This document shows positions 12,471-25,017 of a stretch of DNA of 64,000 nt, piece after piece (within the stretch, counting starts at the first letter, position 1; every line of letters starts with the position of its first letter). The stretch is from Carallia brachiata (taxonomy: Eukaryota > Streptophyta > Magnoliopsida > Malpighiales > Rhizophoraceae): contig JADCRB010000118.1 of the NCBI GenBank assembly GCA_021464245.1, forward strand, positions 2,668,056-2,732,055, read 5' to 3'. The notes under the pieces are model-generated. The model did not search any database, was not told the DNA's origin, and saw only the letters and a program-made list of their open reading frames with translations. A program made the translations under genes and the position numbers.

Positions 12471-13138
12471 CGGAAGTTGGTAATGAATTAGTTGAAATTT
12501 AATATAATTTTTAAATATTAGAATTTATTACTAAAAAAAAAAAATTGTTATCCCTTTTTTCAAACTATTCCTACTAATATTAAAAAAATATTTATTATTT
12601 TTACTTAAATCGTTTATGAGTATAATTTACTCATTATTTTATATTATATAAATTTATTTTATTTATTTTATTTTAGATAAATTCTACTTACTTACTGTAT
12701 AATATAAAATTATAAATAAATTATATTTTAAAAAAGAGTTAAATTAGAAATCGTTCTAAAAAAAATATGTTATTCAAAATATATGTCATTAGTGATGTTT
12801 TAAATGTTTTTTTTTTTTCATCTAGCTAGTGAGGAGAAGATTTTTAACTATCGGCAAAACCGAAATTTGGAATTCTAAATTTTGCTGAAATTCAGAACTT
12901 AGTGGCGACTTCATTATACCTAATAATTACTAATAATTAGAACTATTTTCGTGTACCACCATCAATGACGCCGGACCATTTCTCTCTCTTTCAACACAAC
13001 TTTCAAAAGAGTAATATTAATTAGATGGTTTCAAATAAATAATAAATTACAAAATTTTATTTAATAATTTTAATAATTTAATAATTTTTTATTTTTTATA
13101 AATTTAAGAATTTAACAACTCATATTGATCCTCAAAAA

Positions 13139-13175
13139 TATATATATATATATATATATAATATAATATATATAT
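13139..13175. repeat. (TA)n microsatellite
   Basis: TA dinucleotide tract with a short interrupted TAATA extension, upstream of the beta-glucosidase gene. Confidence 0.85.
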
Positions 13176-13898
13176 TAACTTATATTATTTTTAACTATTT
13201 TAAAATTATTTAAGTGAATCCATCAAATTTTGCCTTTAAAAATTTTTTCTTTGATAATCATCTATTTCGAAATGTGTCAAAAATGTAAAAAGGTGTGAGA
13301 TAAATATTATAAGAAGTTTAGTATTTTGACATTGTTATATGACAAATCATTTAGTTAAGTTTAAATCGTAGTTGAGGCCTACATACTCAATATTATAGTA
13401 ATTATGCAAAAAAATTTGAGAATTTTTAATTTAAGTCACATTTTTTAATAAATATAATTATTTATAATTTTACACTATACAATGAGTGAGATTTATTTAA
13501 AATATAAAAAAATAAAAAAATAAATTATGTGATATTAGATCATGAGTAAATTTTATTCATTTAAAACAAATAAAATTAGTAAACATCCCAAATTTTACAT
13601 AATTACATTAGATTGGCCACGAAAATAATTAACCGTAATTATAATGTCCTCCCCAATTCCTAGTTTGAAACTTCCTCATTGATATTATATAAACATTTTG
13701 TCAATTTTTACAACATGTTATTTACACGCCTCCAAGTATTTTTTCGTACTCACTCATCTCACCTCTACCGTAGATAAGTAGCCTACATGGCCTTTTTTTT
13801 TTTTTTTTTGTGAATTTGAAATTTGGTAGTTAAAACTAAAAGTCCAACTACCAGATTACGCGGCTAGCGACAGCCCACATGGCCTCTTCGAATTCAAT

Positions 13899-13906
13899 TA
13901 TAAATA
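13899..13906 (+). promoter_or_regulatory. TATA box of the beta-glucosidase gene
   Basis: TATAAATA lies 65 bases upstream of the start codon at 13971. A transcription start about 30 bases downstream would give a 5' leader of about 40 bases. This is a near-consensus plant TATA box. No other regulatory motif is claimed. Confidence 0.6.
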
Positions 13907-14525
13907 GCTAGGACAACTTCATATAATTGGGGGATTGAGCTTGCATTAAAAGCAAGAAATCGAGTTAACAATGTCCGTAAAAAAAAAAATTTTCTTCTGG
14001 GTCCTGGCCCTAGCAGGATGTCTAAGCTACACCGTCGATGCTGTGATACCAAGCCGTCTGGTTCCATTTAACCGGAGCAGTTTTCCGGCAGATTTCATTT
14101 TCGGAGCTGGCTCTTCTGCTTACCAGGCAAATATTGTGGCCATACATATACGTTTTAAGACCTATATATATGCACATTTATATACTTGTATAGCTATTTG
14201 CACGTGTCACACACCCAGCACCACGAGATCGACAAACAAATTAAAGGGAAAATCAAGAAACGCTTGTAGAATTGGAAGTCGGAGTTTGTATGACCAGGTT
14301 TTTTTCTTTAATTGCTATATATATTTTCGCTTGTAATATTGGTCCTATGTGTTCTTTTCCAGTCTGAAGGAGCAGCATTAATTGATGGAAAAGGACCAAG
14401 TATATGGGATACTTTCACCAGCCAACACATTTGATTCCAATTTCCATGTGTCTATAAAAAAACAACCCAATATATTTGTGCATTAAAACAATAATTTAAT
14501 AAGATCTAATTTAACTGGAATTTTG

Positions 14526-14653
14526 TGAGTATTAAATGGTCATCTAATAGTAAAGTGTGTAACTTCCACTAGTAGGTTTGATATCGAACCTCAATCTACT
14601 CCCACTTATCCTTTTTTTAATAATAAGTTATCATTTCTACTAAAAAAAAAAAG
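14526..14653 (+). repeat. Possible SINE remnant in beta-glucosidase intron 2
   Basis: An A-box-like CATCTAATAGTAAAG is followed about 40 bases later by a B-box-like TTTGATATCGAACC, and the segment ends in an A-rich tail. The order fits a tRNA-derived SINE on the + strand. Boundaries are approximate. Confidence 0.38.
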
Positions 14654-15352
14654 AAAAATACAATTTCATTCTTTGTAATTCATATTATTTTTTAATTATA
14701 ACATGTTTTTTTTCTCTTTTTTTGTTTTCAATTTGCAGTATTTTTGGTTTATAACATGTCTTTACATATAAGGTCATGAAAGAAACTAATTAAGTGTGGG
14801 ATTGACAGAAAAAATTGCGGATCGAAGCACAGGAGAAGTGGCTGACGATTTTTATCACCGTTACAGAGTAGGTTGCGATGTGCTTTATATTCAAGCTGAT
14901 CAAGTAGTGCATAGCCGTTAAATATGTTTGATCCCTTTTAATAAACATAGTGAGAACGTTGCAGGACGACATAAAATTGATGAAAGAGGTTGGACTCGAC
15001 TCCTTCAGGTTTTCTATCTCATGGAGCAGGATATTACCTAGTATGTTTACTACGATCACTTGAATTTAGGACGAATTTCCGCATTCATCTTCCTTTAATT
15101 TTATAAACATACGACAACGTAGGAGTTACAACTAGGCATGTAATCCATTCAATATGGGAGCTCATCTGTTTTTTTTTTTTTTTAAATTTTTATTTCCTTC
15201 AATTTAACCATCCAATAACACATTTCATTATCAATGTGTGCCCACATGTGCCCTCGAGCAACATAATGTTTTTTCTAAACGTAAATGTATTTTAAAAAAA
15301 TTGATTGTATCAGCCTTAATCTCTTTTCAGAGGGAAATTACTGGAGGAGTGA

Positions 15353-15607
<255 letters not shown>

Positions 15608-15688
15608 TAAGTTATAATCCTTTACAGGCAAGCCAAACAATCCATTACGTAGATAGAGTGGGTACGGTAACGTTACATGGATACAGTT

Positions 15689-15862
15689 AAGTTAATGCGT
15701 TTTAAATACAGATTCACACATATTGCACTATTATAATTCTTTATTTTACATTTGTAGTCTTTTGACGCATGATCTCAATTGATTTGTAAAAATTATAAAT
15801 ATATATTTAACGATTATTATAGTGCAACGTGAGTACATTTCTGAAACGAATCAAGTTAACGG
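15689..15862. mobile_element. Small MITE in a beta-glucosidase intron
   Basis: The inner blocks TTGCACTATTATAAT and ATTATTATAGTGCAA are inverted with one mismatch. Similarity extends outward to GTTAATGCGTTT on the left and, reversed, GTTAACTTGATTCGTTT on the right. It is non-coding and lies in the intron 15607-16140. Confidence 0.5.
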
Positions 15863-18580
15863 CGTTCATGTAATTTAGCAAGGTAATGTAAATAGAATTG
15901 GAGAAGATTATTGACAAATTGAGGATCAACAATATTTACCCCTTAAAATGAACTTTTTTTTTGGTTCATTTTTGCCATGATTTGAATCGTGGAATGTTAA
16001 AGTGGAATGTTAAAGTAAGAGTCCAACTATTTTACAAACAAAGTAGGGGCCGCTATAAAATGAATTGCAAACGATCAAACTACAATTACACAACACAAAT
16101 AGTGTGGATTGAATGCTTTGACTTTGGCAAATGGAATCAGGGAAGATTATGTTGCATATGCGGACTTGTGCTTCAAAGCCTTTGGGGATCGGGTCAAGCA
16201 CTGGGTGACCACCAACGAACCAAACGGAATGATCTTGAATGGGTACCATGCTGGTACGTTTCCACCCGGTCGATGTTCTAACTACGTCGGAAATTGTACC
16301 GCCGGTAACTCTGCCACCGAGCCCTACATTGCAGCGCACCACTTGCTTCTCTGCCATGCAGCTGCCGTGAAATTGTACCGCGATAAGTATCAGGTTTTGA
16401 CTTTCCCTTGTTTTACCAAGAAGTTATTAATTCTATGGAACATATGACCATATCAATTAGCATTTTGATTGGCTCTGGTTATAGACTATAGTAGAGACGC
16501 AGTTAATATATGTGTGTGTGTGAGCGCACATATTTTATTTTAAATATTTGAACATTTTACTTAATGATATACACATCACATATTTTTCCTTTTTCAAGTG
16601 TGGATCTGACATAAGACTTATAACCTCTTCTACTCTCACACCCCTTTCTTATCCTGACTATTTCTCACACCTCTTTAATTTTTTCTGTCGTGGATTATTA
16701 TTATGATTTATTATTATTATCATTTTGACTACCTGAGCAGGCACTTCAACGTGGAAAAATCGGTATTACAATTGTGACCAACTGGTACACCCCAAAATAC
16801 AATACGACTTCCAGTCGTCAGGCCACCTCTAGAGCCTTGGATTTCTTTTTCGGATGGTGAGCTAATTTATTTACGTAGTTAAGTTAACTTAATGTAAAAA
16901 AAAAATTATATATATATTATAAGAAACAGTTGAAATAAAAGAAATAAAATAAAAATAAATATGGGAGATATAAAATCGCGTACACTGATATTTCAATGTG
17001 ACAAAGTATTTCCTCATTCTTTTAAAATATCCAGAGAATTAAGATGGAATGAAATTAATTAATGGTGTGTTGAACAGGTTTGCACATCCAGTAACATTCG
17101 GAGACTACCCACAAAGCATGCGATCTGCTGTGGGAAAAAGACTGCCCAAATTTAGTGAAGAAGAGTCAAAGATGCTAAAAGGGTCTCTTGATTTCCTTGC
17201 TGTAAATTACTACACAACTAATTATGTGGAAGCTGCCCCTTTAGCCAGCAGTGTCAACGCCAGCTACGCCGGCGATAGACAAGCAACTTTCACAAGTATA
17301 TTTCTCTTAAAACTTCCTGTTAATTTCTTTATAACCAAGTTTTATTTTTTCAACCCGGACACAGCAATTTTAATGGGTTTTAGACACGAACTAACATTGT
17401 ATTATTGTATTATCATGACAGTTAAATGCAAATTTACAACCCTCATCCTTGTTGCAATTATATGCACTTAACGACTTTTACCATATATATACATCTTGAT
17501 CTAATAAAAAATTATGATTTTCGATGTTGTAGCTGAGAAAAATGGGATTCCCATTGGCACTCCTGTAAGTATCCTGCTTTCTCTCTTTACGTCTCCTTTT
17601 TCCATGTGATTGTGTGTGTGATTAATTGAAATTTGTTTAATATAGACTGCTTTGAGCTGGCTTTTCATCTATCCAAGAGGTTTTGAAGAGTTTCTGCTGT
17701 ACGTAAAGGAACGTTACAATAATCCAATTATTTACGTGACAGAGAATGGTATGATACATACTGTATGTCCCTTTTTTGTTTTTAATTTAAATTCCGCAAA
17801 CTATAGGTTCTTTGTTTACTACCACCCTTGTGGTAGCGGAGAGGATAAAACGGCTTGTTCAGTATAAAAGATCACTGGTTTGAATATATGGTAGTTTTGT
17901 AAAATTACAAACAGTCTGATAACATTTGCTGAGTTCATGAGATTTACTCTCTCACGAATTCAATATAGATAATCTGCTTTACTTCTTGCAGTGTTTTAGT
18001 ACAATTACACTGAGTGGTCTATAAGGCACTACATTTATTTACTCATTTTAAAGACGAAGAAAAAGGCTATCAGTTTATTTATAGAATTATAGAGGATTAT
18101 AAGCACTGAATTTAATTAATTATCACAATTTTTGGGTGCAGGGATGGCGGATAATGGCTCTTTGCCACTTGAAGCTGGCAAAAAGGATGGGCTAAGAATT
18201 AGATACCACAGTAGCCACCTATCATATCTTCTGAAGGCCATCGAGTGAGTACTTAATTTTACCTTTGGGGGTTCTAATGAAATTGACCCAAGAAGTAATA
18301 ATCATGTTTAATTAATGTTAAATACTCTGATTATTGATGAAAATTTTGGGCAATGCGTATGGTGCAGGAAAGGGGCAAATGTGAAGGCATACTATATATG
18401 GTCACTTTTGGATGACTTCGAGTGGGATGCTGGTTATACTGCTCGCTTTGGCATCACTTATGTTGATTTCAAGAATAATTTAAAGCGGCACCTTAAGTAC
18501 TCTGCTTATTGGTTCAAGATGTTCCTCCACAAATAAATTTGTAAATCATGTAATGGTACTCGAAAATTGGGAAGCAAATA

Positions 18581-19117
18581 AGGTTTTGTTTGTTTACTAG
18601 AAAATAAATTGTACTTATAAAATATTTGCTAAAAAAATTATTTACAAAAAAAATAAATTATTTTTTACTAGTTAACTCTGATGCTAAAATTTATTGAAAA
18701 ATATTTTTTTCGTGTTTGGTGCGCATTCAGATAAAATTGAGAAAATGTGAGAATCAAAGAAAATGAAGTGGGTATCAGGAATTTCATGATTTTTGTTAAA
18801 AAATAAATAGAAAAAAAGTAGAAAATTTTGAGAAAAAAAATTATCCAACCTTTTAGCCCTGAACGAGGTAAAGGGATCTGACAACGGAGTGATGAAAGAC
18901 AATGATGGAAAGTGACGATGGAGGTGGAGAGTTGGTCAGAGCTGTTTTCTCTCTCCCTCCCATGCTCTCAAGCATAAGTTATTTTTCTTTAAAATAACTT
19001 TATTTTTGATTAATTACACAAAAATTTTTATTAATTTTTATTTTTTGCATTGCCAAACAGTAAAAAATAAAAAAAATATTTTTTTATAAAAAATTTTATG
19101 TGAAACAGACGGATCCT
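18581..19117. mobile_element. MITE-like element with degenerate terminal repeats
   Basis: The left end AGGTTTTGTTTGTTTAC and the right end, reversed and complemented, AGGATCCGTCTGTTTCAC are similar. Ends of the form 'GG-TCCGTTTGTTT' are common in plant hAT- or PIF-type miniature elements. It starts about 45 bases after the beta-glucosidase stop. No target-site duplication was defined. Confidence 0.45.
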
Positions 19118-19865
19118 AAAAGTCAAAGATTTGCAATGCCACAATAACTTATTTTTTTAACTGACAAAATATATTATACTATGTTTAAAAAATATAACGT
19201 TTTATACATTTTGTTTCAAATTTTGTATATTTATTTAAAAAAAAAAAAAAAAGAGCTGACCGCGTTCCCCACCATAACTCGCCTTTGCTTTTCCTCAACC
19301 AGACATAATTCACGAGGCATTTTCTGTTCATCTATGTCTTCAACAACCTTTAATTTGATTTGAAGATGTACCAAAAAAAGAAGGGCAAAGTGAGATGGGG
19401 AAGAGCTGGTGGAGAGGAATCTGAATTAAGCAGAGGTCTAGGGAAGTTCATTTGTAATTGAATTTAGTTAGAATCTAACTAAAATGATATTATGTTAAAG
19501 TTGTTTTCTGTTTTACATGATTTTTTTATTTGTGCATAATTTAAAATAATGTAATACTTACATCATTTTAAATAAAATCTAAACAAATTTTATGACTATA
19601 TATATCTTTTTTCTTGTATCAATTTGGTCTTTTGGGTTACAAGAGCAGACGCCGAGTTAATGGACCTTTCTAAATAAATTTGTAAAAATAAAATTCCAGT
19701 TTGAAACTAACACCACCTTTTTGTTTGTCCATGCAAAAGGCAAAACCATCTGTTGCCTCCTTTTAGAACAAAGGTTCAGCAAACGGGGATTGTTAGGACA
19801 ACATCTCACCACGGTCTCGCACTTAAAATATGAATTATACCTGGGATTCAAATCATGCAATTTTA

Positions 19866-20012
19866 AGCGTTTTTTTTTTTTTTTTTATTAAGAAACTTAT
19901 TAACTCGTAAAGTATAATTTTTCTTATTTTTATAGACTTCATACCCCCTTTATAAAATTAGATTACAAAACCTTTAAAATAGAACTTTTAAACCTTAATT
20001 ATTAATCTATCT
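19866..20012. repeat. Dispersed AT-rich repeat, copy 1
   Basis: The unit starts with a T-run and TTATTAAGAAACTTATTAA, then contains a TTTTAAACCTTAATTATTA-type block near its end. The same order of blocks recurs at about 20775-20905 and 24065-24210, so these are diverged members of one repeat family. No inverted ends or coding capacity were seen. Confidence 0.5.
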
Positions 20013-20774
20013 CTGAAAAACATTGTAAGGGTAAGAATGGGTCTGAGATACCGACTTGAGCCAATGAGTTAGGCCTCCCAACATGAAGGCTTTTGAAAGG
20101 GCCCGGATATAAATGGGCCTCCGCTACATCCAGTCTTTCAGGAAAAAAATGTGACAACCCAAATATGCATATAACTGTTATTACACAAGACCCAAAAAAA
20201 AACACATTCACAGGTACATTAGCCGGCTTGGCCGTAGCCAACACAACAGGCAATGCAGCTTTCCCTGGATGCTTGCTCAAAGCTTTGCAAACATAATGAG
20301 GCCGCGTTGTTTGAAACAGTCAACTTCAGCTCTACAAGATTAGAAACTGTAGGTAGTTATTCTCTCCAAAAAGGGGGAAGAATCCCCCTGTAAAAATAAT
20401 TTGAACACTTTTATCAGAAATGTTTGAGTGCAAAATTGCTACCCTATTTCCAAATATTCTTGCAGCCTGTGAATTTGTGTAAATCTAGTTTCTTCACTGA
20501 ACTGCGAGATGAATTTTTGTGTAGAATTTCATTTACATTCTATTCTTTATTTATATACCTCGTCAAATGCGAATGGTGTAACGGTAACAACGAAAATATT
20601 TAATGTACCATAAAATTATTAAGGTCGAACTTCTTGATCTGCTTACGCTTGTCGTTTCTGGTTCCCCCTTTGTTTGTGGTTGCTAATACCCAATACAAAG
20701 GAAAAAGATGCTAACTAACTGAGATGTTAAAAGAATATTTTCAGTGCAAGAGACTTTTATAAAGTTAAATGCAT

Positions 20775-20905
20775 GTAGTTTTATTTTTGTTTTTTATTAA
20801 AAAATTTATTAAGTCATGTATTATACATATTTTTTTAAATTAAAATTCAAAATCTTTAATATAAAAATTTTAAATTTTAATTATTAGAGTATTTTTTAAA
20901 AGACT
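20775..20905. repeat. Dispersed AT-rich repeat, copy 2
   Basis: Contains TTTTTTATTAAAAAATTTAT, a middle ATTATACATATTTTT block and a final AAATTTTAATTATTAGAGTA block, in the same order as copies 1 and 3. Confidence 0.5.
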
Positions 20906-21956
20906 AATCTTATTCTTGTTATTATAAAGAAACTATTTCTATGATTAGGTCAGACTTCTAAGAAAAAAAAAAACAAAAAAACAGGGGATTGAGGGAGAGA
21001 GTTTCTCAAAGGTTATTGCATGACTAAATTTGGAAGAGGCCTCAACGACCCATTAAAAAGGATTTAATCATACAGATGATTTGATTCCTTTTGTTTTAGA
21101 TAATGGCACGCACGCATGAACAAGAACTACTATGAACGCTGTGATACATCATTTACTGCAATAAAATAAGATGATGTATATCGCACGCCTCCTCCAGGGT
21201 CGTGAGGTCATTATCACTCATTTGCAAAATTGCTCCTAGCCGGTACTGGCTGTTGGCTTCAAAGGGTTGGCCTTCGTTTTTGGCAACTAAATTAAATGAC
21301 GTGAGTATAAAAATATGTAGTAATTTAAATTGTTAAATTATAAAAATTATATTAAATTTTTTTTTAAAAAATAAATTATTAATATATTAAATTAATTATA
21401 TATTTTTTACATATTTTACTAGACGTATTATATAACCTTACTCTTAATTAAAATGTGATAGAATTCGTTCCAGTAATACTCGTGCTTTGCACATTCTTCC
21501 CTTTATTAAACCAAAAGTTCAAGATTTTTCCAGAGAAAAAAAAAAAAAGCAGCTCCACGATTTGACATGATATAAAATTTAAAAGCCACCAAAAATATTT
21601 CTTGATCATTAATAAGTGTTAACTCAAGAGTCTCTTTGACGATATTTCTAATTACATCGCTTGTGACGTCCCCGAAAAAAAAAATTTCTGTGGAGAATTT
21701 ATAGTTGCATTTGCCATAAACAAAGGCGGTTTCCGATGTTGTTGACATATGGGAGTTAGGTTGAGAAAAAAATTGTTTGAATAGAAAATTGAATTTTTCT
21801 AGCATTTTTTGTTTGTTCTCCTAAGCAAATCAAATATTAATTGTCATTCACTATTTCATTGAGGGTATGAAATTAGGCAGCCCATCTGGATGGCTAAAGA
21901 CATCCAGAAGGATTTTGTAATATTATTATGGAGTCATATTCTCTTGTCGTTCTTAG

Positions 21957-22543
21957 TAGGGGTACAAGTAAATCAATACATTTGTTAAAAATTTAGTGAT
22001 TCAGTTTGTTAAGAGTTTAACTTAATCTTCTTTATTTAACTAAGCGAGCAATACACAAATTTAAATTTAAAATTTATTTAATAAATAAGTCGAGTCTAAG
22101 TAAAAGTTTACTCGGCTCGATTAAATTCGTGAATAATTTGTTTAAAAACTGATCTACATAAACTCATTTAATATGTTATAATAGTAATTTTATTATATTC
22201 ATTTTCAAAATAACATTTTACACATATTTATATTTTTACATTAAAATTAAATATTTATATTTAATTAATTAGTTTTATTTAAATCAACATTTGTTGTTCC
22301 TTCATTTATGTATAACAATAAAATTTTGTAATTTTAATTATTTTGTTAATATTATAAATTTAAATGATACAGTTCCTTAAAAATTTGAAAACTTGGTTCA
22401 ATAATAGTAAGTTCGGTTTGAACTTATCTTGTTTTTAAATGATATTGATACTAAATTTTTTTTTTAAGGCTCGTTGATTTAATAAATAAATTGATACTCG
22501 AACCTGATAAAATTTGATTTAATTTATCTCATTTATTACCCTG
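21957..22543. mobile_element. hAT-like non-autonomous element
   Basis: The left end TAGGGGTACAAG faces a right end that reads CAGGGTAATAAATGAG when reversed and complemented. The interior carries GAGTCGAG and ACTCGGCTCGATTAA blocks, typical of common plant hAT-like miniature elements. The flanks TTCTTAGT and CTCTTGGG resemble a worn 8-bp duplication. No transposase is encoded. Confidence 0.5.
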
Positions 22544-23417
22544 CTCTTGGGACTGAAAGGGTGCCAACTTGATCAGTCTTTGGGATATTCGAGCACACGT
22601 TAAAAGAAGCCAAATATGCCAACGAGGTTGGTTCAATTGATGAAATCTTTCTGTACTTAAAAAATTTGAAGTTTGAGTTTTGTTGATAGTCCTTTTTTAA
22701 TAAATGATATATAAATTTAATATAATTTTTTTTTGAAATTTATGATTTCTTCTAATTATGAACTTCAAACAATTTCTTCTCACTTAAATTTTTATTGACA
22801 AAAAAAAAATAATTATTGTGCAAATTTTATAATTAATGTTAGAGTCCAAAATACTACGGATTTTCAGGAATAGAATGACCCTCCGCCCACTGTTACAAAT
22901 TTGTTGCAGGCAAACATGACTGGAAAGATGCTGATGTTTTGGTGCATTGGCTACAGAGCAGGCCCTCGTTTTCAATTATTTAATGGGAAACCTCTTCCAC
23001 TAGTCGCAATATATTCAAGCAATTTAATTACAAACACAACACTTATATGACAATAAAGAAATTTACACAAAAAATAACCTTTCATGTTCCAATCGCTAGA
23101 ATGAAATTGATCAACCAGTTAGCTTTAAGATTTATTCTCTGGCTAGTCAAGTGAATCTTTGAGAATACATCAGGAATGTAAACAAAATCTTCTTGACATA
23201 AATTTTTTATTTGCCTTTATTACAGTTTAATTAATCTCAAATTACTAAAAACACTCATTTGATGTAAAATTTTTGGTACGAAGTACGAATGTACGAGCCC
23301 CTTGTTCCGGCGACTGATTTTAAGAAGAAAATGAATTGGGTGTTAATTTACTGGTTAAATAGTGCATCATCACACCACGCTCCATCTGCTAATGGTGACG
23401 AGATCCATGACAACAAG

Positions 23418-23423
<6 letters not shown>

Positions 23424-23451
<28 letters not shown>
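23424..23451. repeat. (TA)n microsatellite
   Basis: About 13 TA dinucleotides in the spacer upstream of the CNGC gene. Confidence 0.85.
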
Positions 23452-23459
<8 letters not shown>

Positions 23460-24064
23460 AATAACAACTAAATAATCTTCCTTGACTTTTTGATTTTGAC
23501 AACTACAATATATAAAAATCAGTAATTCCATTTCATAGGTGACGCTAATCAAAATTCCCATAAGAGTAATTTAATCATCGGCATCGCTTTAAAGTGCAGG
23601 AAAACGGGTTTAATTGCTTTCACAAAAGCCCGCTGTTGATTATCACAAAAAAATAAAAAAAAAAAAGCAACAACAACAACCAAGCTGCTTCTTCATTCGA
23701 TACTCAAATAATTGTCACAGATTATTTATTTATTCATTTATTTCATTCCCGTGGTAGTAGGAACAGGCCCCATATGTTCTCTTTATCACCATGCGACTGG
23801 CCATACAAGAAACTTTATTAATACTAGTTGACTAATATAAACCAAAATATTATATGATCGGCAATTTTTTAACGCGAACTCAAACAAAAAGTGTTACATT
23901 TTAATCGTTGCAAGTTTGTAGTCGTCCAATGCATGCTGACAACTAATGAATTAAAATTGGATCCAAAAAAAAAAAAAACTAATGAATTAAAACTAAAGAA
24001 TGTATATATGCGATGAATGGTCATGATAATGTTACAATGTTTATCTTAAAATAATTTGAAATAT

Positions 24065-24210
24065 TAATTTTTTATTTATTAAAAAATTTATTAAAATATA
24101 TATTACACGATTAAATAGTTCTTTTCTTTTATAAATTTTATACTATTTTTTTATAGAATAAAATTTAAAATTTTTAAAATATAAATCTTAATTCTAAGTA
24201 CTGAAATGTT
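24065..24210. repeat. Dispersed AT-rich repeat, copy 3
   Basis: Begins TTTTTTATTTATTAAAAAAT and ends with an AAATCTTAATTCTAAGTA block. It has the same block order as the copies at 19.87 and 20.78 kb. Confidence 0.5.
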
Positions 24211-24840
24211 CACTGAATATCAATATGATGGATTTAAATGTGGTTAAATATTTTTTTTCGATTTACTGTGGTTAAATAATTTTACAAATTCGTCAGTTCA
24301 CCCAGGTGAGGTGTTTACTTGCACAGAAGGTACCCCACAAAATTATATCTTCAATTCTCCCCTGGGGCAATAATTGGAAGCCAAAGTCATCGCATGTTGA
24401 AAAACACGTGTCGCCATACCACAAATTGAACTGCTATTAAATTAAATAGGTCAAACTCCTAAGATACATATATCTGCAGAAGCAAACAAAGACAATGTTA
24501 ATGTGAGTTCTAAACTTCTAATTGAAATTCAATTGCCAAGTGTGTTGATTAATTTATAAATATAGTACATAAGCTGTCTACATTGTTATTATTATAATTT
24601 TTTTTTTTTTTAGCTTCATTAGACAAAAGCGGTAAATGAAACCAGTTTCAAAATGATATTATATTAATAATTCAATACTTATATATATTCTGATTTTTAG
24701 TATTTTAATTAGTATACTAAATAATACAACATTAATAAATTTTATAAAATTAATACTTTTCAACAAAATTAAAAATTATTATTTTTATTACAAATGTTAT
24801 CAATCTCAATACTAAAAATCAGCACTCAAGCATTTTCTTT

Positions 24841-24848
24841 TATATAAA
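24841..24848 (+). promoter_or_regulatory. Candidate TATA box of the CNGC gene
   Basis: TATATAAA lies 177 bases upstream of the first codon at 25018, followed by a pyrimidine-rich stretch. This spacing would give a 5' leader of roughly 140 bases. The region is AT-rich, so a chance match is possible. Confidence 0.45.
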
Positions 24849-25017
24849 ATCCATCTCCTCATTTCTTTCTATGGTTTCGTGTTAAAGTGGCCATGGAAAA
24901 TCTTCCAGCTCCTTCTGGGTGCAAGTTCATTTTGTAGCCATTCTCACCTGAATCGAAGCTTAGCATTCTGAAAACAGATTATTGATTGGTGGTTTCAGGC
25001 AATCAAAGAAAAGCTCA

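Larger units (their letters stand above)
9046..13897. other. Intergenic region between the kinase and beta-glucosidase genes
   Basis: AT-rich spacer with no convincing coding exon. It holds three foldback elements (9180-9370, 10393-10703, 11256-11641), a duplicated 52-base block at 10910-10960 and 11104-11155, a less AT-rich island near 12.15-12.45 kb and a (TA)n tract at 13139-13175. The last few hundred bases lead to a TATA box for the downstream gene. Confidence 0.7.
18537..24840. other. Intergenic region between beta-glucosidase and CNGC genes
   Basis: AT-rich spacer without a convincing gene. It contains a MITE-like unit at 18581-19117, three copies of a dispersed AT-rich repeat (19866-20012, 20775-20905, 24065-24210), an hAT-like element at 21957-22543 and a (TA)n tract at 23424-23451. 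The stretch 20.03-20.30 kb is less AT-rich and open on both strands but resembles no protein I know. Confidence 0.65.

Noticed and set aside
20002..20296. Open frames on both strands in a less AT-rich stretch
   Set aside because: No recognisable domain, no splice partners, and the two strands are open by composition alone.
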